From Microbotryomycetes sp. JL201 (taxonomy: Eukaryota; Basidiomycota; Microbotryomycetes): 64,000 nt of DNA. Numbering within the stretch: position 1 is the stretch's first letter; every line of letters begins with the position of its first letter. The notes under the pieces are model-generated. The model was not told the DNA's origin. It ran no database searches and saw only the letters and a list, made by a program, of their open reading frames with translations. Made by a program: the position numbers and the translations under genes. Location: positions 1 through 64,000 of the forward strand of contig JAQYUZ010000027.1 in assembly GCA_033819885.1 (NCBI GenBank). The letters are read 5' to 3'. This document shows, one piece after another, positions 37,408-48,784 of this stretch.

Positions 37408-40287
37408 TTAATCTACGTCAACGTTGACGATTCGAATCTCGTCGAGCGGCTTGTCACCTTTATCGGTCCTGACGTTCTCAATATCGTGAATGACCTCAAA
37501 CCCAGACGTCGCCCGTCCAAAAATGCTACATATGCAACCACTGTCAGCATCAGACCAAATGAAACATAGTCGAGCGCGCAAACCCCACCTGTGCTTGTTG
37601 TCCAACCACGGACAAGGCACCGTCGTGATAAAGAACTGACTGCCGTTTGTTTTGGGACCAGCGTTGGCCATTGACAAAGTGTAAGGCCTGTCGTGCTTCA
37701 AGGTCGGATGAAACTCGTCCTCGAACGGTTTGCCCCACAATGATTCACCTCCAGTGCCATCACCGAGCGGATCACCCGTTTGTAGCATCTGCAGTCGAGG
37801 AAGCGAAATAAGCATTTGAAAATGGCCCTGAGAGCTCAGAAAAGACTAACGAATTTTGGAATGACACGATGAAAGATGACTTCATCGTAATAGTGCTTCT
37901 TTGCCAAGCCGACAAAGTTTTCAACAGTCTTGGGCGCCTTGTCAGGAAACAGCTCGAACGTGATATCGCCCTTTGTCGTGTGTATCGTCGCCCGCCGGGC
38001 CGTGACGGCCGATGCAGCGACGGGTGCGGCAATCGTCATCTCGTCACGAGTAGGCTTCTCGTTGAACACGTCGCGGTCCCCAGATTTTTCGCTGTGCGCG
38101 CGCGCCGTTCGATGAGTAAAGCTATTCCTTGTCAATTGATGAGAAACTCACTCTGGCGACGACCTCGTGAACAAGTAGAATCTGGGTCGCTTAAACGCCG
38201 TGCAGAACAAAGTGGGGTCGCGTTCGTCCTTTTCTTGTAGCAGAGGGTTGTCTGATGTCGCTTGGGCCTGTCGACCAAGTTGGGATCAAGACCTAGCGAG
38301 CATCGACGTGATTGTGCTTACCAGAGTCTTGAACGTCTTTTTCTTGGGCACGCCCTGAAACAAGGCCAAGTTCAAGAAGCGGACCGTTTCGTCCTTGCCC
38401 AGCATTCGCGAAACCTTATTCGTGACAGTGTTGACGACTGCGTTGTCCTGTTCAGTTTGTAGCCGAAAGGAAAGGGTCTCGCAACTGGCTCACCCTTGAT
38501 TCCCAGCAACGTTGGAAACAGGACAAATTTGCCTCCTTCATCCCACACAGGCTGTCCGACGCCGACGCCCAACCTGCCTTCGACGATGGATTCGAGCGCA
38601 CTCTTTTCCAAATCTCTCTCTTGCGCCAACCGTCTACCAAACTCCATAGAATCGAGTTTGACGCCTGCCGTACCTGCCTGTTGCATCTCTTGGATCGCAG
38701 TCAACGACTCATCGTAAGCGCGGTGCAACCGGCCCGTCAGAAAATTAAATGTCGTCAGCCTTAGGTCAGGCAAGGACAAGACGGCGAAAGCGTCGTATGT
38801 GGGCGACAGAGTGAGTGCGACCGGAATCGATTTCGTCTGCGCGCTCAAGTCTTAGTGAGAGGATATTTATGTCAAGTGATCGCACTTGCCTTTTTAAACT
38901 CGTACAACCCTGTTGTCGCTTTCGACGTCCATTCGACAGAGTCTGGCTTTTCGAATGGCTCCCTCGGTTCCCAGTACTCGATCATGCCTCCGACATCGGC
39001 CGAGATGACCGTGTCGTACAGCGTGTTGAACTGCGCGAAGCGTCAGGTGCCGAAAAACGGCGGCATTACGCTCGCAGCTCACGCTCATGAGATGCACGCT
39101 CTTTTTGTGTAGATTCTGGATTGTGTGCAGAGGCGTGCCGTCTCCTCGGCCATCATAGATCCGAATTGCCGGAGAGTCAAAGTCCGAGCTAGGGGTTCGT
39201 TGTCAGCATTGAGATATGCCGCATGTCTCGTAAGCTCACATGGCGAGCAAGATACGTCCATCGCCTCGTCTGTGAACCCAAGTGCATACGCGCGGGTTGA
39301 ACGGCAATTTGAGAATGTTAATCATGTCTGTAGCGGACAAGCGGCGTCAATTTTGCACAACAGTAGAGGGACTGGCGACGCACCGAAGTTCTCGACATCA
39401 AACACCTTTGCGCTGCCCTTGACGTCCAAGCCTTCGACCGTCTTGCCGCCTTGGTCCGCGCCCAAGCTTGCCAAACTTTTACCGTCGTCGTCGACAGCAA
39501 TGTGGACGATCGGCGACAAGTGTGTCCTATAGTGTTTGACAAACTCGATGCCTTGGTCCTGTTTCTTCCAGAATTTGAGGTGGCCATCGACAGAGGCCGT
39601 GATCAAAAAGTTTGTTCTGCAGGCGAGCGTCAGCTGCGGACAGATGCTACACAGCATATCGATGCATACCTTGATAGTGCGACGTTGGTCACTGTGTCTC
39701 TGTGCATGAACGATTGAAAGTATCGATCGGCCGAGGGCAGATGCTCGAGATAAAGCTTTTCGTGCGCGAGAGCTGCAGACCAGATTCGCAGAGTATAAGT
39801 TGTTAGCCCCGACGGTCGGAACGTTCATGGCATGCAGTGCAATCACGGGGCAGCGAGCAGGAACGCACTCTTGCGCTTCTTTGCGGGTGCCGCGCCTTCT
39901 GGCATGGGCATCGGTCCAATATCATCGTCATCATCATCATCTTCTTCGTCTCCATCTTGGCCTTGTGCGGCATCTGTCGCATGGTGAGCGCCGTTAAGAT
40001 CGGCCGTCTGCGCGGAACCATCTCCGTTGTGTCCATCCGTGGCCGCGTCGTCACCCAAATGCGCGTCTGATAGGCACCCGATGGAAGCAGAAGTCAGCCA
40101 AGAGTGCTTTCACGTCTTTGTGTGCGGTTGAGTTGCGCCATGGCTCAACAAGGCTGATGCTCATCGCTCTCCTCCGCGGCAGCACAAATGCGCACGACTC
40201 ACGCTCGAAATCGACTGCATCAATCTGTCGAGCACGCTTGCCGAGCTGCGTGTCGCCACCACTGACTGCATCGCCCGGAGAGGCCAT
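37408..40287 (-). CDS. WD40-cyclophilin peptidyl-prolyl isomerase, PPWD1-type
   Basis: A multi-exon gene. PPWD1 proteins combine N-terminal WD40 repeats with a C-terminal cyclophilin domain and associate with the spliceosome. An acidic head (DEEDDDDDD, then IGPMPMPEG) precedes [43 protein letters not shown] and the long helical [15 protein letters not shown]. The cyclophilin part shows [50 protein letters not shown] and [11 protein letters not shown], with the catalytic Arg in FHRVI. Splices such as KF|MLQTGDP and NKHS|IFGR restore motifs exactly. The family is absent from budding yeast but common in basidiomycetes. It ends 169 bp from the gene at 35085-37238. Confidence 0.93.
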
Positions 40288-40358
40288 GGCTCGGCACTGG
40301 GAGAGACAAACAGGCGAGCCAAGTCATTGCAGTGGTGTGTTGAGCATTCGAATCTAGC
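40288..40358. promoter_or_regulatory. 71-bp bidirectional promoter region
   Basis: Only 71 bp separate the PPWD1 ATG (minus) and the first ATG of the gene at 40359 (plus). They must share regulatory DNA, unless the plus gene starts at its later ATG near 40446. Confidence 0.5.
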
Positions 40359-41650
40359 ATGAACCACAATTTGTTGATATCGGACAATCATGATTGCGAA
40401 AATCTGTCGGGAAACACAGTTTGCTTTGCTCTCGCCACTCTGCCAATGTCGCTCCGTTCTCGGCAAGGCTTCCATGCGCGCATATCTGCCCAGTCACCTC
40501 TTGCGTCTGCATTGCCCTTGCAATTGACAATTGAAGCTTCGAGCCTCACTACTGCCACGCCATCGACCGTTCTCGGGTCTCCCACCTTGTCTCTGATGAT
40601 CAAAGTCGCGGTGGGCAAAGGCAACAAAAGCAGGATGTTAGATCCGGAGCTTGTAAAAGGGAGCGAGCTCTTGCATTACATAGTCGACTGGCTCGAAAAG
40701 GCAAGGATTCAGTGACGGTGGCACAAGAGACGGCAAGGCTGACAAGTTTGCCTAGCAGCACGCGCAACAGCTGTGCATTGACTCGGTAGACGTAGAAAGT
40801 CTCACGTGTGCCCCGGAAGGCTTATCACGTGAGCCGTTTTGTCAATCTCGTCCAGATCAAGGGACGGGTCTAAGTGGCGGCAACTAGTACCGCTCTCGAT
40901 GCACAGCCATTCGGTCGTCCATTCCAAAGTGTCGTTCCTACCTTCTCGCGCAACCCGGCACGAGTTGGCAACGATTTTGCTCTCGATGCGTTTCCATCCG
41001 TCCAAGCAGAATCCAACTTTTGACGCTACCGCCGTCGAGAACGCCCTGCTTGATACGTCTACCTTGCTGTTCTCAATTCAGTCTATTTTACAATCTGCGC
41101 TGCACAAAGCATTTGACAAGACAGCCCAGGCGTTCCCGTTGTGCTTCAACGCCGCGTTCATTCAGGTGAGGATTCTCAAGTGCACGCTTGGGGCGTACTC
41201 ACGAACCTTCTACAGAGGCTGAACCAGGACCTTGAGCATCAAGAACGGGTGGCAGAGTCTCTTTTGCGAATCGCGAACCGTACAGAGAACGAGTCGCCAC
41301 GCGGAAAAGAGTTCCGTCGTTTGCTGGACGTGCGTCTGTCTCGATGGCTCGATCATGCTTCAATCCTGAGTATCTTCACCTCGCAGCACCTATCTAGACT
41401 CGTATCACCAGAAGCATCTGCAGACCCTCTCGAGTCGGTCAAACGTGCTTTGCTTCTGATGGCGCGTGACCACGGTCGCAAAGACGCAATGCACAACTCG
41501 GACAACACTCGTAGACGCGTACGTGGTGCGGACGAGAATTCTAGTCTCGAACTTGAGCTAGATCCAGAGGCTAGCACTCTAACGCAATCGGGCTCGGGAG
41601 TCGACGAGGGTATGGATTCGATGTTAGGCGTCGAAGACTTTGATGTATGA
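40359..41650 (+). CDS. Unknown protein, three exons
   Basis: Predicted exons are 40359-40711, 40856-41165 and 41216-41650. They sum to 365 residues with phases 2 and 0 matching. I do not recognise the family. Exon 1 has a beta-rich LTIEASSLTT and LSLMIKVAVG and ends HYIVDWLEKARI. Exon 2 contains an amphipathic helical segment (LLFSIQSILQSALHKAF). Exon 3 continues with RLNQDLEHQERVAESLL and RRLLDVRLSRWLD and ends in an acidic tail, MLGVEDFDV. The pattern suggests a helical protein-interaction module. No membrane segment or signal peptide. A later in-frame ATG (MSLRSRQ) may be the real start. Confidence 0.6.
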
Positions 41651-42212
41651 CTGCGCTTGAAATAGCTGATCCGATTGAAATCATTTTCAGCGGCGAGATC
41701 CATTCACAGCATGTGAGCGACATTGGGGAACCGGGTCATACCCGTTGCAAACGAAATCATAACGTGACAATGCACTTGACAGTACGTCATGCAAGATTTG
41801 AAGGATTACCACGCTCATGCTTGTCACCTCAAACTCTGATACTCGTCTGGGATTATCGGGACCGCCACGTGACCCGGCACGTCCGCTCCGGGTCGGGCCG
41901 GACGGACTTCTGCGGAGCACACACTGGGCATTCCTAAATTTGCATTGCTGCACGTCGACCAGTCGTGCGCGGACGTTGCACATCTGGGTGCACGGACAGA
42001 TTGCTGGCGACAGTGCGGTGCAGCTTGCTCCCCGGACGGCTGCTGTGCCCTTTTCCTTGCCCCGTTTAGCCTGACGACTTTATCCACGTTCGACCCGAGC
42101 ACCTCGACCAAAGTCGAATCTGAGCCAGCACTTGCTCAATTTGGGTATTGAGTTCGTTCGAGTTGGAGCCCGCCGGCAGTGTGACGAGGCTTCGAGAACT
42201 CTGGGCCATCGG
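41651..42212. promoter_or_regulatory. Intergenic, upstream of Zn2Cys6 gene
   Basis: 562 bp with no supported gene. It probably holds the promoter of the transcription factor. Confidence 0.35.
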
Positions 42213-45200
42213 ATGACGCCTGCCGCTGCGTATCATCAGTTAGGGCAGCAGGGCAGCAACGGCGTCGCGAGCGTCCAACACAAATCCAACAGCCGCGTCT
42301 CGTTCCACCCTTACGCGCTCGACGGGCACGCGTACAGCGCACAGTCGAGCCAAGCGTATCTGCCCTCCTCCTCAGCCGCAGCACAAGCTCGAGCCACTCA
42401 ACCGCCGTATCCAGACATGTTTCCGCCGTCGCATTACGCGTACGGGTCACCCTCAGTTCTCAATCAACCTCAGAGGACGGTGTCACCTGCGATGCATTCA
42501 AGTTCGATGGCGGCGGAAGCCGGACCGTCTAGTACTTCCGCCACCACAGTTGCGAGGCAAGAGTCGCCAGCAGTCTCGGGCACGTACACGCCACAAAAGA
42601 GCAGAAGTGCAATGGCATGTGTTCTCTGTCGCAAGCAAAAGGTGAGTCGATTCAGCCGATCATTGTAAAGATTTTGCAGCTAACGCCGCGAATTTGACAG
42701 ATGAAGTGCGAAGGGTATGTCGAGCTCGATTGTTGCGACCACATTTCGCTCACATCTGCTCCTGTAGCCCAGAAAAGGCGCCATGCAAACGATGCCGGTC
42801 CGTTCTTCGCGCTCTTATCCTACTGATGCTACGCTGACGCTCTCGCCATCGTAGAGGCGCTGGGGTAGAGTGCGTCTTTGAGGCGCCGCCTGCGGTCGCA
42901 CCAAGGGCACGTGGAGGAGGCCCGCCAGATGCCTATGTCGAGCAGTCAGTTTCCGTCTCTGCGCCAGTCTTTCCAGGTCTGACAAGCACGAGTACAGACG
43001 GTTTGCCCATGTCGAGGACCGGATATCGCGCCTCGAGGAGAAGGAGATCACAAGCAATCCATCTTCTTCGGTCGTTGCCACCAAAGGCGGGTTCATCACC
43101 GATCACGAGCGCAGAATTGCCGCTCTTGAAGCCCAAGTGTATGCGCTTCAAGTGTCAGTTTCCGAGGTGCAGAATCAGAACCAGCTGTTGGTTGCTGCGC
43201 AAGCCAACATGCAGCAGCAACCTCAGGCTCTGCCGCAGTACTATCCGCAAACGTTTGCACAATACGACGCCAAGACTGCAATGCCGCCCGTCAACTCGAC
43301 ACCGTTCGACTCGTGCTACGCCATCAACGGCGTCAAGCCAGACCCGTGCGTGTCTGGACACCGTGACAAGCGACAGAAGACGACCTGTTCGGGCGACTTT
43401 ATATCGCGAGGCCTCGTCTCGGAGGAAGAGGCCATGTTGTGCTTCGAGTCGTGAGCGACATTGTGCCTATTCTTGAGCATGCGTCTGACGCTGACTGTCC
43501 AGTCCGCCGTGACAGGTATTTCGTCACGTTTCCTCATCCGTCGGGCGACGTCTCCAACGGCGCGAACGGCAAGCCGAAACAAGACCGGCCGATCCGGCTG
43601 CCTTTCAGAGAGACTCGGTCGCGCTCGCCATTGTTACTCGCCACACTCGTCTCTATTGGCGCACGCAGTCTGAGCCGGTTCTCGACCTACAAAACGACGT
43701 TGAACGAGGCGATCGACCTGTGTCACGACACGATCTTGTGTGATCCCGGAAACGAACCAACGAGTCTAGATTTGAAAGGCATGATGCTCTTAAGCTTGTA
43801 CAATGGCATGCCGGACCTCATGGGACATGGAATTGCTCTCAGCTACAAGTTTGGAATGCCGACGGCGTTGCTCGAGTTTGAGGCGCTCAGTCCGGACGAG
43901 CAAGCGTCTCACAAGGGCCAAGTGCTGGTTAGGCGGGGACGTGCATTTCTCATCGCGTTCTTGTGGACGTCTTTGTGAGTTGTCTCGTCTCGGTCGTCGG
44001 GCGTGGCTGATTTTCTGGGGCAGCTACTCTTACTGTCGCGGGTTGCATGGCACCTACCACATTCCGGCAGACGTCATCCGACATCAACTCGATTTGCTCG
44101 AAGGGTCCGATTTTGTGCAGCAGCCGTTTGATCGTGGCATCCGGGTGTGAGTCGAGAGCGCTCGTCCATGCGAGTTTCGCCCAAATTTATGCTGAAACTG
44201 CGCCACAGCAACGTCGAAGAGTGCTTGATCCTGCGCGAAGTATTTGACAAGATTGGTCCCGGCATGCGTGCCGCCCGACCGAGCTACGACGAGCTATTTC
44301 AAATTGTCGAGCAGGGTATTCAGGCGTTGCTTGACTGGGAAAAGCGGTGGTTGGACATGATGGGTGCGTGCGATTGATTCACACAAAGCTACTATAAAGC
44401 TCACACTTTTGATTGCAGAAATGATCACGCGAGTCTGCAGTCGGAAACGGTGGCAACACAGCTGACATTTTCCGGTGCAGGCAATGGGGCGATTCGCGCG
44501 AGCTCAAGACGGCTGTGCCGTTTCACCACGGTCGACAATCTCTGCTCATGTACATTTTCAGAAACATGGTCATTGACGACAGGGCGCGCCAATATCCCAA
44601 GATGCGCGAATTTGCCAAGCGCGGGTCAGAGAGCGCGCTCGTCATTATGCGATGGGGTGTGTCAGCCGCAACTTTGTATGCCTCTGTTACTGATGACGCT
44701 GCGCAGGCATCGAAAGTCGCATTTGGTTGCCACACTCGATGGTCGCACAGTATCTTCAGTGAGTTTGTCGCGTTGGCCACACAACTCGATGCTGACCCCA
44801 TTACCTGCAGCCATGTCAAGTGCGTGTTGCTCGCCCGCGCAGATCGTAAGAGCTAACAAGCTGTGCGCAGTATTCCGACGGCCATTAATCTGCTGTACAC
44901 GACGACGCGTCTGTTTCCCGAAGACGCTGACTTTCCGCGCGTTCGCAAACTGCTGCAACAATGCCTCAAGCAGTGCGACTTGTGCATTGCCGGCAACAAT
45001 GGCACCGAGCGCGAGGTCGAACGCGCCATCGAAACGCGCAATATTGTGCTCGAATTTGACCGGTTCGCGTTCGAGGTCGGCAGCACGTACGAGGACGATA
45101 AGGCGAGCGTCAACACTGCACCAGAGACCTGTCCAAATTCGAGCTTGTTCGGGGAAGAAGTCACGGCCAGCCTGAAAGCGATGAGTTTAGAATTGAACTT

Positions 45201-45261
45201 GTGGGGCGGATTGCTCGAAGGTGCTCTCGATGACGTGTATGCAGTGCCGACGAGCTTGTAA
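42213..45261 (+). CDS. Zn2Cys6 fungal transcription factor
   Basis: A multi-exon gene starting at MTPAAAYHQ. The binuclear zinc cluster has spacing C-x2-C-x6-C-x7-C-x2-C-x6-C (ACVLCRKQK, MKCEG, PCKRCRGAG, VECVF). It is encoded across four exons, with three introns between the cysteines. A coiled-coil linker follows (FAHVEDRISRLEEKE, then ERRIAALEAQVYALQ). Next comes the fungal-specific middle homology region: YFVTFPHPSGD, SPLLLATLVSIGARS, LYNGMPDLMGHGI and ADVIRHQLDLLEG. The last exon ends at VPTSL. It acts in the nucleus as a sequence-specific regulator; targets unknown. The neighbours give no pathway clue. Confidence 0.9.
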
Positions 45262-46089
45262 GATTGTTGCAGTCGTGCAGTTGACACTAGACGAAATGCA
45301 TAAACTTTTGCACGCACGAATCTCGAATCTCGCACTTTGCCCTTTGTCCTCTCCGCATCCGACTCGTTCGAAATCTGCCGCACGTGTTCAAGTGGCGATT
45401 GAAGCATCGTTGAATCCCTCTCGACTCGCCCCTCAGCCGTCATTCTCCTGCAATGCCCTTGTTCGGCATGCATACGCACGGGCCCGCCCGGGCTACGCCT
45501 CGATAGCCTCAAGTACGGCATCGGTGACATACGAGACGCAATTTTTCAAGTCTTTTGATGTCTTACGCGGCAGTGCTGCACTGTGGTACGGTCTACATCG
45601 TCTCGCCGAGCGCACGAGCCCCCCGATGACGTAATTAGCCACGAGGGTAAGTCGACCAGTGGCGACATAATCTTGCTAGCAACAAGAGACTGAGTTTGAA
45701 CATGACCGTCTCGTAAAGTGACGGCGTTACGCCCGCCGAGGTGTCGAAGCTGGCGGGATTCTCTTCGCCTTCTGCACGCCGGTCGCTGACAAGAGACCGC
45801 GATCGCAAAGTAGGATCCTCTCTTGCCCAAGTCCGAATCAAAATTACGATATCAACCCGTCGCGCCGACTGCCCCAGGTTAAGTTAAGAACGCCCGCATG
45901 CCAGAGGGGACTCGGGAGCTCACGAATCGATGAAGACGCAGACGAAGACAAAGACCAGGACGAGGAAGGAGATAAGGCGTTAAAAGTATAGATGTCACCG
46001 TGGGCGACGAGGGCGACGGCGTAACCCGGACTCCAACCCTCACCGCACTGACCCAGCCAAAGTTGCAGGAGGCAACGATCGCTCCGCGT
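45262..46089. other. Intergenic, no gene seen
   Basis: 828 bp between the transcription factor and the palindromic accessory locus. Only short, non-conserved frames. Confidence 0.4.
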
Positions 46090-46526
46090 AGAAGGCTCGA
46101 AATTAAAAACCTACGTGCACGGGAGACAGGCCGGGCCTCGGTTCAATCGCCCTCTGAACCGTGAAAGGTTACCGTCATCGCTCGCCCCGGCGACAGTGCG
46201 AATTATCAGAGGGTCAAGTCCGGCAAGACCCTGAAAAATTGGCTGAGGAAGCAAAGGCGACCAACAACAAGCAGCTTTCGATGAGCATTGTGACTGTCTC
46301 TGATGGGACGCTTCGATCACATTGGCCGACATCGGCCGGATAGAACCGAAGACAAACGCAGATGGACCAGGCTAGGCACCGCCTCAAGCTCGCTCGGGCA
46401 AAGCTCGTCCGAGAGGAGGCTGAAGCTTCCGTCGACCGAGAGCGCCAAGAGGTGCAGAGGTTACTCGAAAACCTCGGGGTCTGGCACTTGGACTCCCTGT
46501 CTTGGGCAGAAGATCTCGTGATTTGA
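46090..46526 (+). pseudogene. Degenerate left copy of the accessory gene
   Basis: It keeps two parts of the right-hand gene: a short segment reading NYQRVKSGKTLKN and the last exon, RLKLARAKLVREEAEASV through HLDSLSWAEDLVI and stop. The middle is deleted. At the position of the right copy's last intron donor this copy reads ATGAGC instead of GTGAGC. The acceptor-side CAG is kept. It is unlikely to make the full protein. Confidence 0.6.
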
Positions 46527-47300
46527 GCCGGTCACGACCATCCTTGAGACCGCAAACACAGTGTTGAAGCGCCGAAGAGTCTTCGGAGTGCAGAGTGCTT
46601 GCGGTCTGAACACGCACCATCGTGACCGGCTCAAATGACGAGTCCCTCTGCCCAGGACAAAGAGTCCAAGTGCCAGACTCCGAGTTTCTGGAGCAGTGCT
46701 TCCACCTCCTCGCGCTCCTGCTCGAGGGAAGCTTCAGACTCCTCTCCGGCAAGCTTTTCTCGAGCACGCTTGAGCCGGTGCCTCGCTTGATCTATCTGCG
46801 TCTGTATTTAATTGGGTCAGGCCGATGTCTACTAATTCGATCGCAGTCTCCGCAGACAGCGAGAGACAGTGCTCACCGAGAGCTGCTTGTTTGTAAACGT
46901 TTTGGTCTCGGCTGGGAAGAGGCCCCGCAGCCATTCGACGCCGTTCTTGTGTCTGTTGTGCTCGTGGCGGGCGACACCCTCGTCGATCCTGTCCCGGATC
47001 TCTTGTGAGAAGAAGGAACGTGCCTCGTCCTTCTTCCCAGTGCCGTTCTTCGAGCGCCAGTGGTCGACAAAGTTCTGCGCGTAACGTCAAGTCAGCTGGC
47101 TCGGAACCTTGTGCCGTCTTAAAATCCTCCGACTTGCCGTGAGTGTGTGGCGGGGCACATCAAGCTCCTCCGCCCACGATGTCAGAAGCCCTTTTTTAAG
47201 GGTTTTGCCGGACTTTAGTGTGCGTCAATTCGCATCGTCCTCGAGGCGAGCGACGACGACAGCCTTCCACGGTTCAGAGGGCGATTGAACCGTGGTCCGC
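46090..47300. repeat. Second fold-back locus: inverted copies meeting tail to tail
   Basis: 46360-46565 pairs with the reverse complement of about 46580-46795, with a very short loop containing its own CGAAGAGTCTTCG hairpin. Outside this, 46125-46240 matches the reverse complement of about 47185-47305. The left arm therefore lacks about 470 bp that the right arm has. The perfect motif GAGCCGGTCACGA is mirrored at the centre. This is a second, independent inverted duplication of an accessory gene. Its copies converge, whereas those at 836-2250 diverge. Confidence 0.8.
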
Positions 47301-47820
47301 CCTTTCTCCCATTTGCTTGCCCCTACCATGTCAAGCCTTCTACCCGGAGTGGGCGTTGCCTCGTGCAACTTTGGCTGTTTGATGGTCTTGAGGGCCGGGG
47401 GTGGGCTCGCGTTCTCGTCATCGTCATCGTCTTCGTTTTCGGCCGCTGAAGCGTTGATACCGCCAGCCATGAGATGAGTGGGCTCGTCGAGCTTCTGCTT
47501 TTTGGGAACTGGGGGCCCGTCGCGGCTGGGTGATACTGTTGGAAGCTGGCATGGCGTAGACGGTGGCGGTGCGGATGTTCCCTCTGAAAAGTTCGTCAGA
47601 CTACGCGACCTCGCGTTGTGCATCCAAGCGGCGAAACTCACGCAGAGATTGAGGCGCAAATGCAAGCTTGGTCTGCCCTGGTTTGGCTGCAGCTGCGTTA
47701 AACGCCTCCCAAGTCAGTTTCACGGTCGATCTCGAGGCAAGGGCCCGTGCTCACCTTTTGCAAGGGTGCTTTTGGAGTAGCAGTCCTTTTTTTGTTTTTT
47801 TTTCTAAACAAGTTTTTCAT
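46631..47820 (-). CDS. Accessory gene of unknown function, right copy (possibly decayed)
   Basis: Spliced fragments give a plausible protein: a Pro/Asp-rich head containing GQTKLAFAP, an acidic run, a basic segment GKTLKKGLLTSWAEEL with DVPRHTLTASRRILRRHK that could form a helix-turn-helix, then NFVDHWRSKNGTGKK, a charged domain with ARHEHNRHKNGVEWL, and a coiled-coil end to SWAEGLVI. Introns are likely before NFVD (34 nt, phase 0) and before the coiled coil (phase 0, donor GTGAGC). An in-frame TGA stands where the left copy reads NYQR, and the first exon (MKNLFRKK, poly-A rich) does not join in frame. The gene may therefore be non-functional. A DNA-binding or mobile-element origin is only a guess. 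Confidence 0.4.
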
Positions 47821-47960
47821 TGCAATTGATCACTTGGTTATATACATGAAAGAACCGTGAAAGACCAAGAATGCATTACGGACGAAGAAGAGTCCTCAAC
47901 TTCACATGCCTCGGCTTCAACAGTGTGGGACTCCGACAGGCAGTCGAGTCAATCGCATGT

Positions 47961-48030
47961 GTAGTGTACCGGATTTCCGGGTTCCATCAGTCAAAGGCGT
48001 ATGGAACGTGTTCTGAGACCCAATACCCGT
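47961..48030 (+). repeat. 70-bp repeat, copy 2 (upstream of tRNA-Cys)
   Basis: Same sequence and orientation as 26-95, two mismatches in 70 bp. It ends 171 bp before tRNA-Cys. The inverted pair GTTCCAT/ATGGAAC is intact in both copies. Confidence 0.85.
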
Positions 48031-48201
48031 AGGAATGGCGCAGGCGGCGCGTGTTTTTTTTTTGTATCTACGTGCCCTGGAATTGCAAGACTATCGCGAT
48101 GTCAAACTAACCCAGGAGCGGAGGCGGAAACGGGATCAAAAGCGCGTGGACGACTTTGAAAACGTGTTTTATATATGTTGCAATTGAGGGATTGGCACGG
48201 G

Positions 48202-48285
48202 GCGCCTGTAGCTCAGTGGTAGAGCGGTCGACTGCAGTAAAAAAAGTTCATCGTCAGGTCCCTGGTTCAAACCCGGGCGGGCGCT
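48202..48285 (+). tRNA. tRNA-Cys (anticodon GCA), with intron
   Basis: The acceptor stem pairs GCGCCTG (48202-48208) with CGGGCGC (48278-48284), with T as discriminator, the expected base for eukaryotic tRNA-Cys. The D arm is GCTC..GAGC and the T arm holds GTTCAAAC. Anticodon GCA is at 48234-48236. A 12-nt A-rich intron follows position 37. One T-T mismatch remains in the anticodon stem. Confidence 0.93.
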
Positions 48286-48288
48286 TTC

Positions 48289-48300
48289 TTTTTTTTTTTT
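48289..48300 (+). terminator. Pol III terminator of tRNA-Cys
   Basis: A run of 12 T residues begins four nucleotides after the tRNA. Confidence 0.8.
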
Positions 48301-48784
48301 GTTCTGTTCCGCTCTGCTTCTTTCCATACGGCTCGACGTTGATGACGACCGGGCCTGTTTGATGCTTCCGATTTTTTGAATGTTCCTAGAATTGGCAGGC
48401 GGTCAACCGTGGCACACGTTGGTGCCACAGAATTCCGCGTTGATTTATCTGCCTTCATGCTCTTCTCGGCTCAACGCGATATCCAAATCATAGCCAGCAA
48501 CGTACGGATGATGACTTGAAAGATGCGGTGGAGCTGCGAGAATGCAGTCTTTTTAAAGCACAAAGACGGGTCGAAGCAGTTTTCATCGGCGATGACTCTC
48601 GAAAATAGCACGGAAAGAATCAGACGTGGTAGACAAGACTCCCTATACAACACACACAAGCTTTGTAGACGCGACTGGAAAGAGAGACAATGCGATCCGG
48701 CGGGACGACTTGCCAGCATTAGACTCCTGAGGGCGCCGTCGGCTCTCGTCGATTCAAACGTCGCGCTTTTCGCACTCATCCAAA
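48301..48784. other. Intergenic, no gene seen
   Basis: 484 bp between tRNA-Cys and the first gene of the tandem family. No supported feature. Confidence 0.4.

Noticed and set aside
39940-39970. ATC/GAT trinucleotide run as a possible satellite
   Set aside because: It simply encodes the Asp-rich stretch of PPWD1.
45221-45634. Plus frame overlapping the end of the transcription factor
   Set aside because: Out of frame with the real last exon and without motifs beyond the stop.
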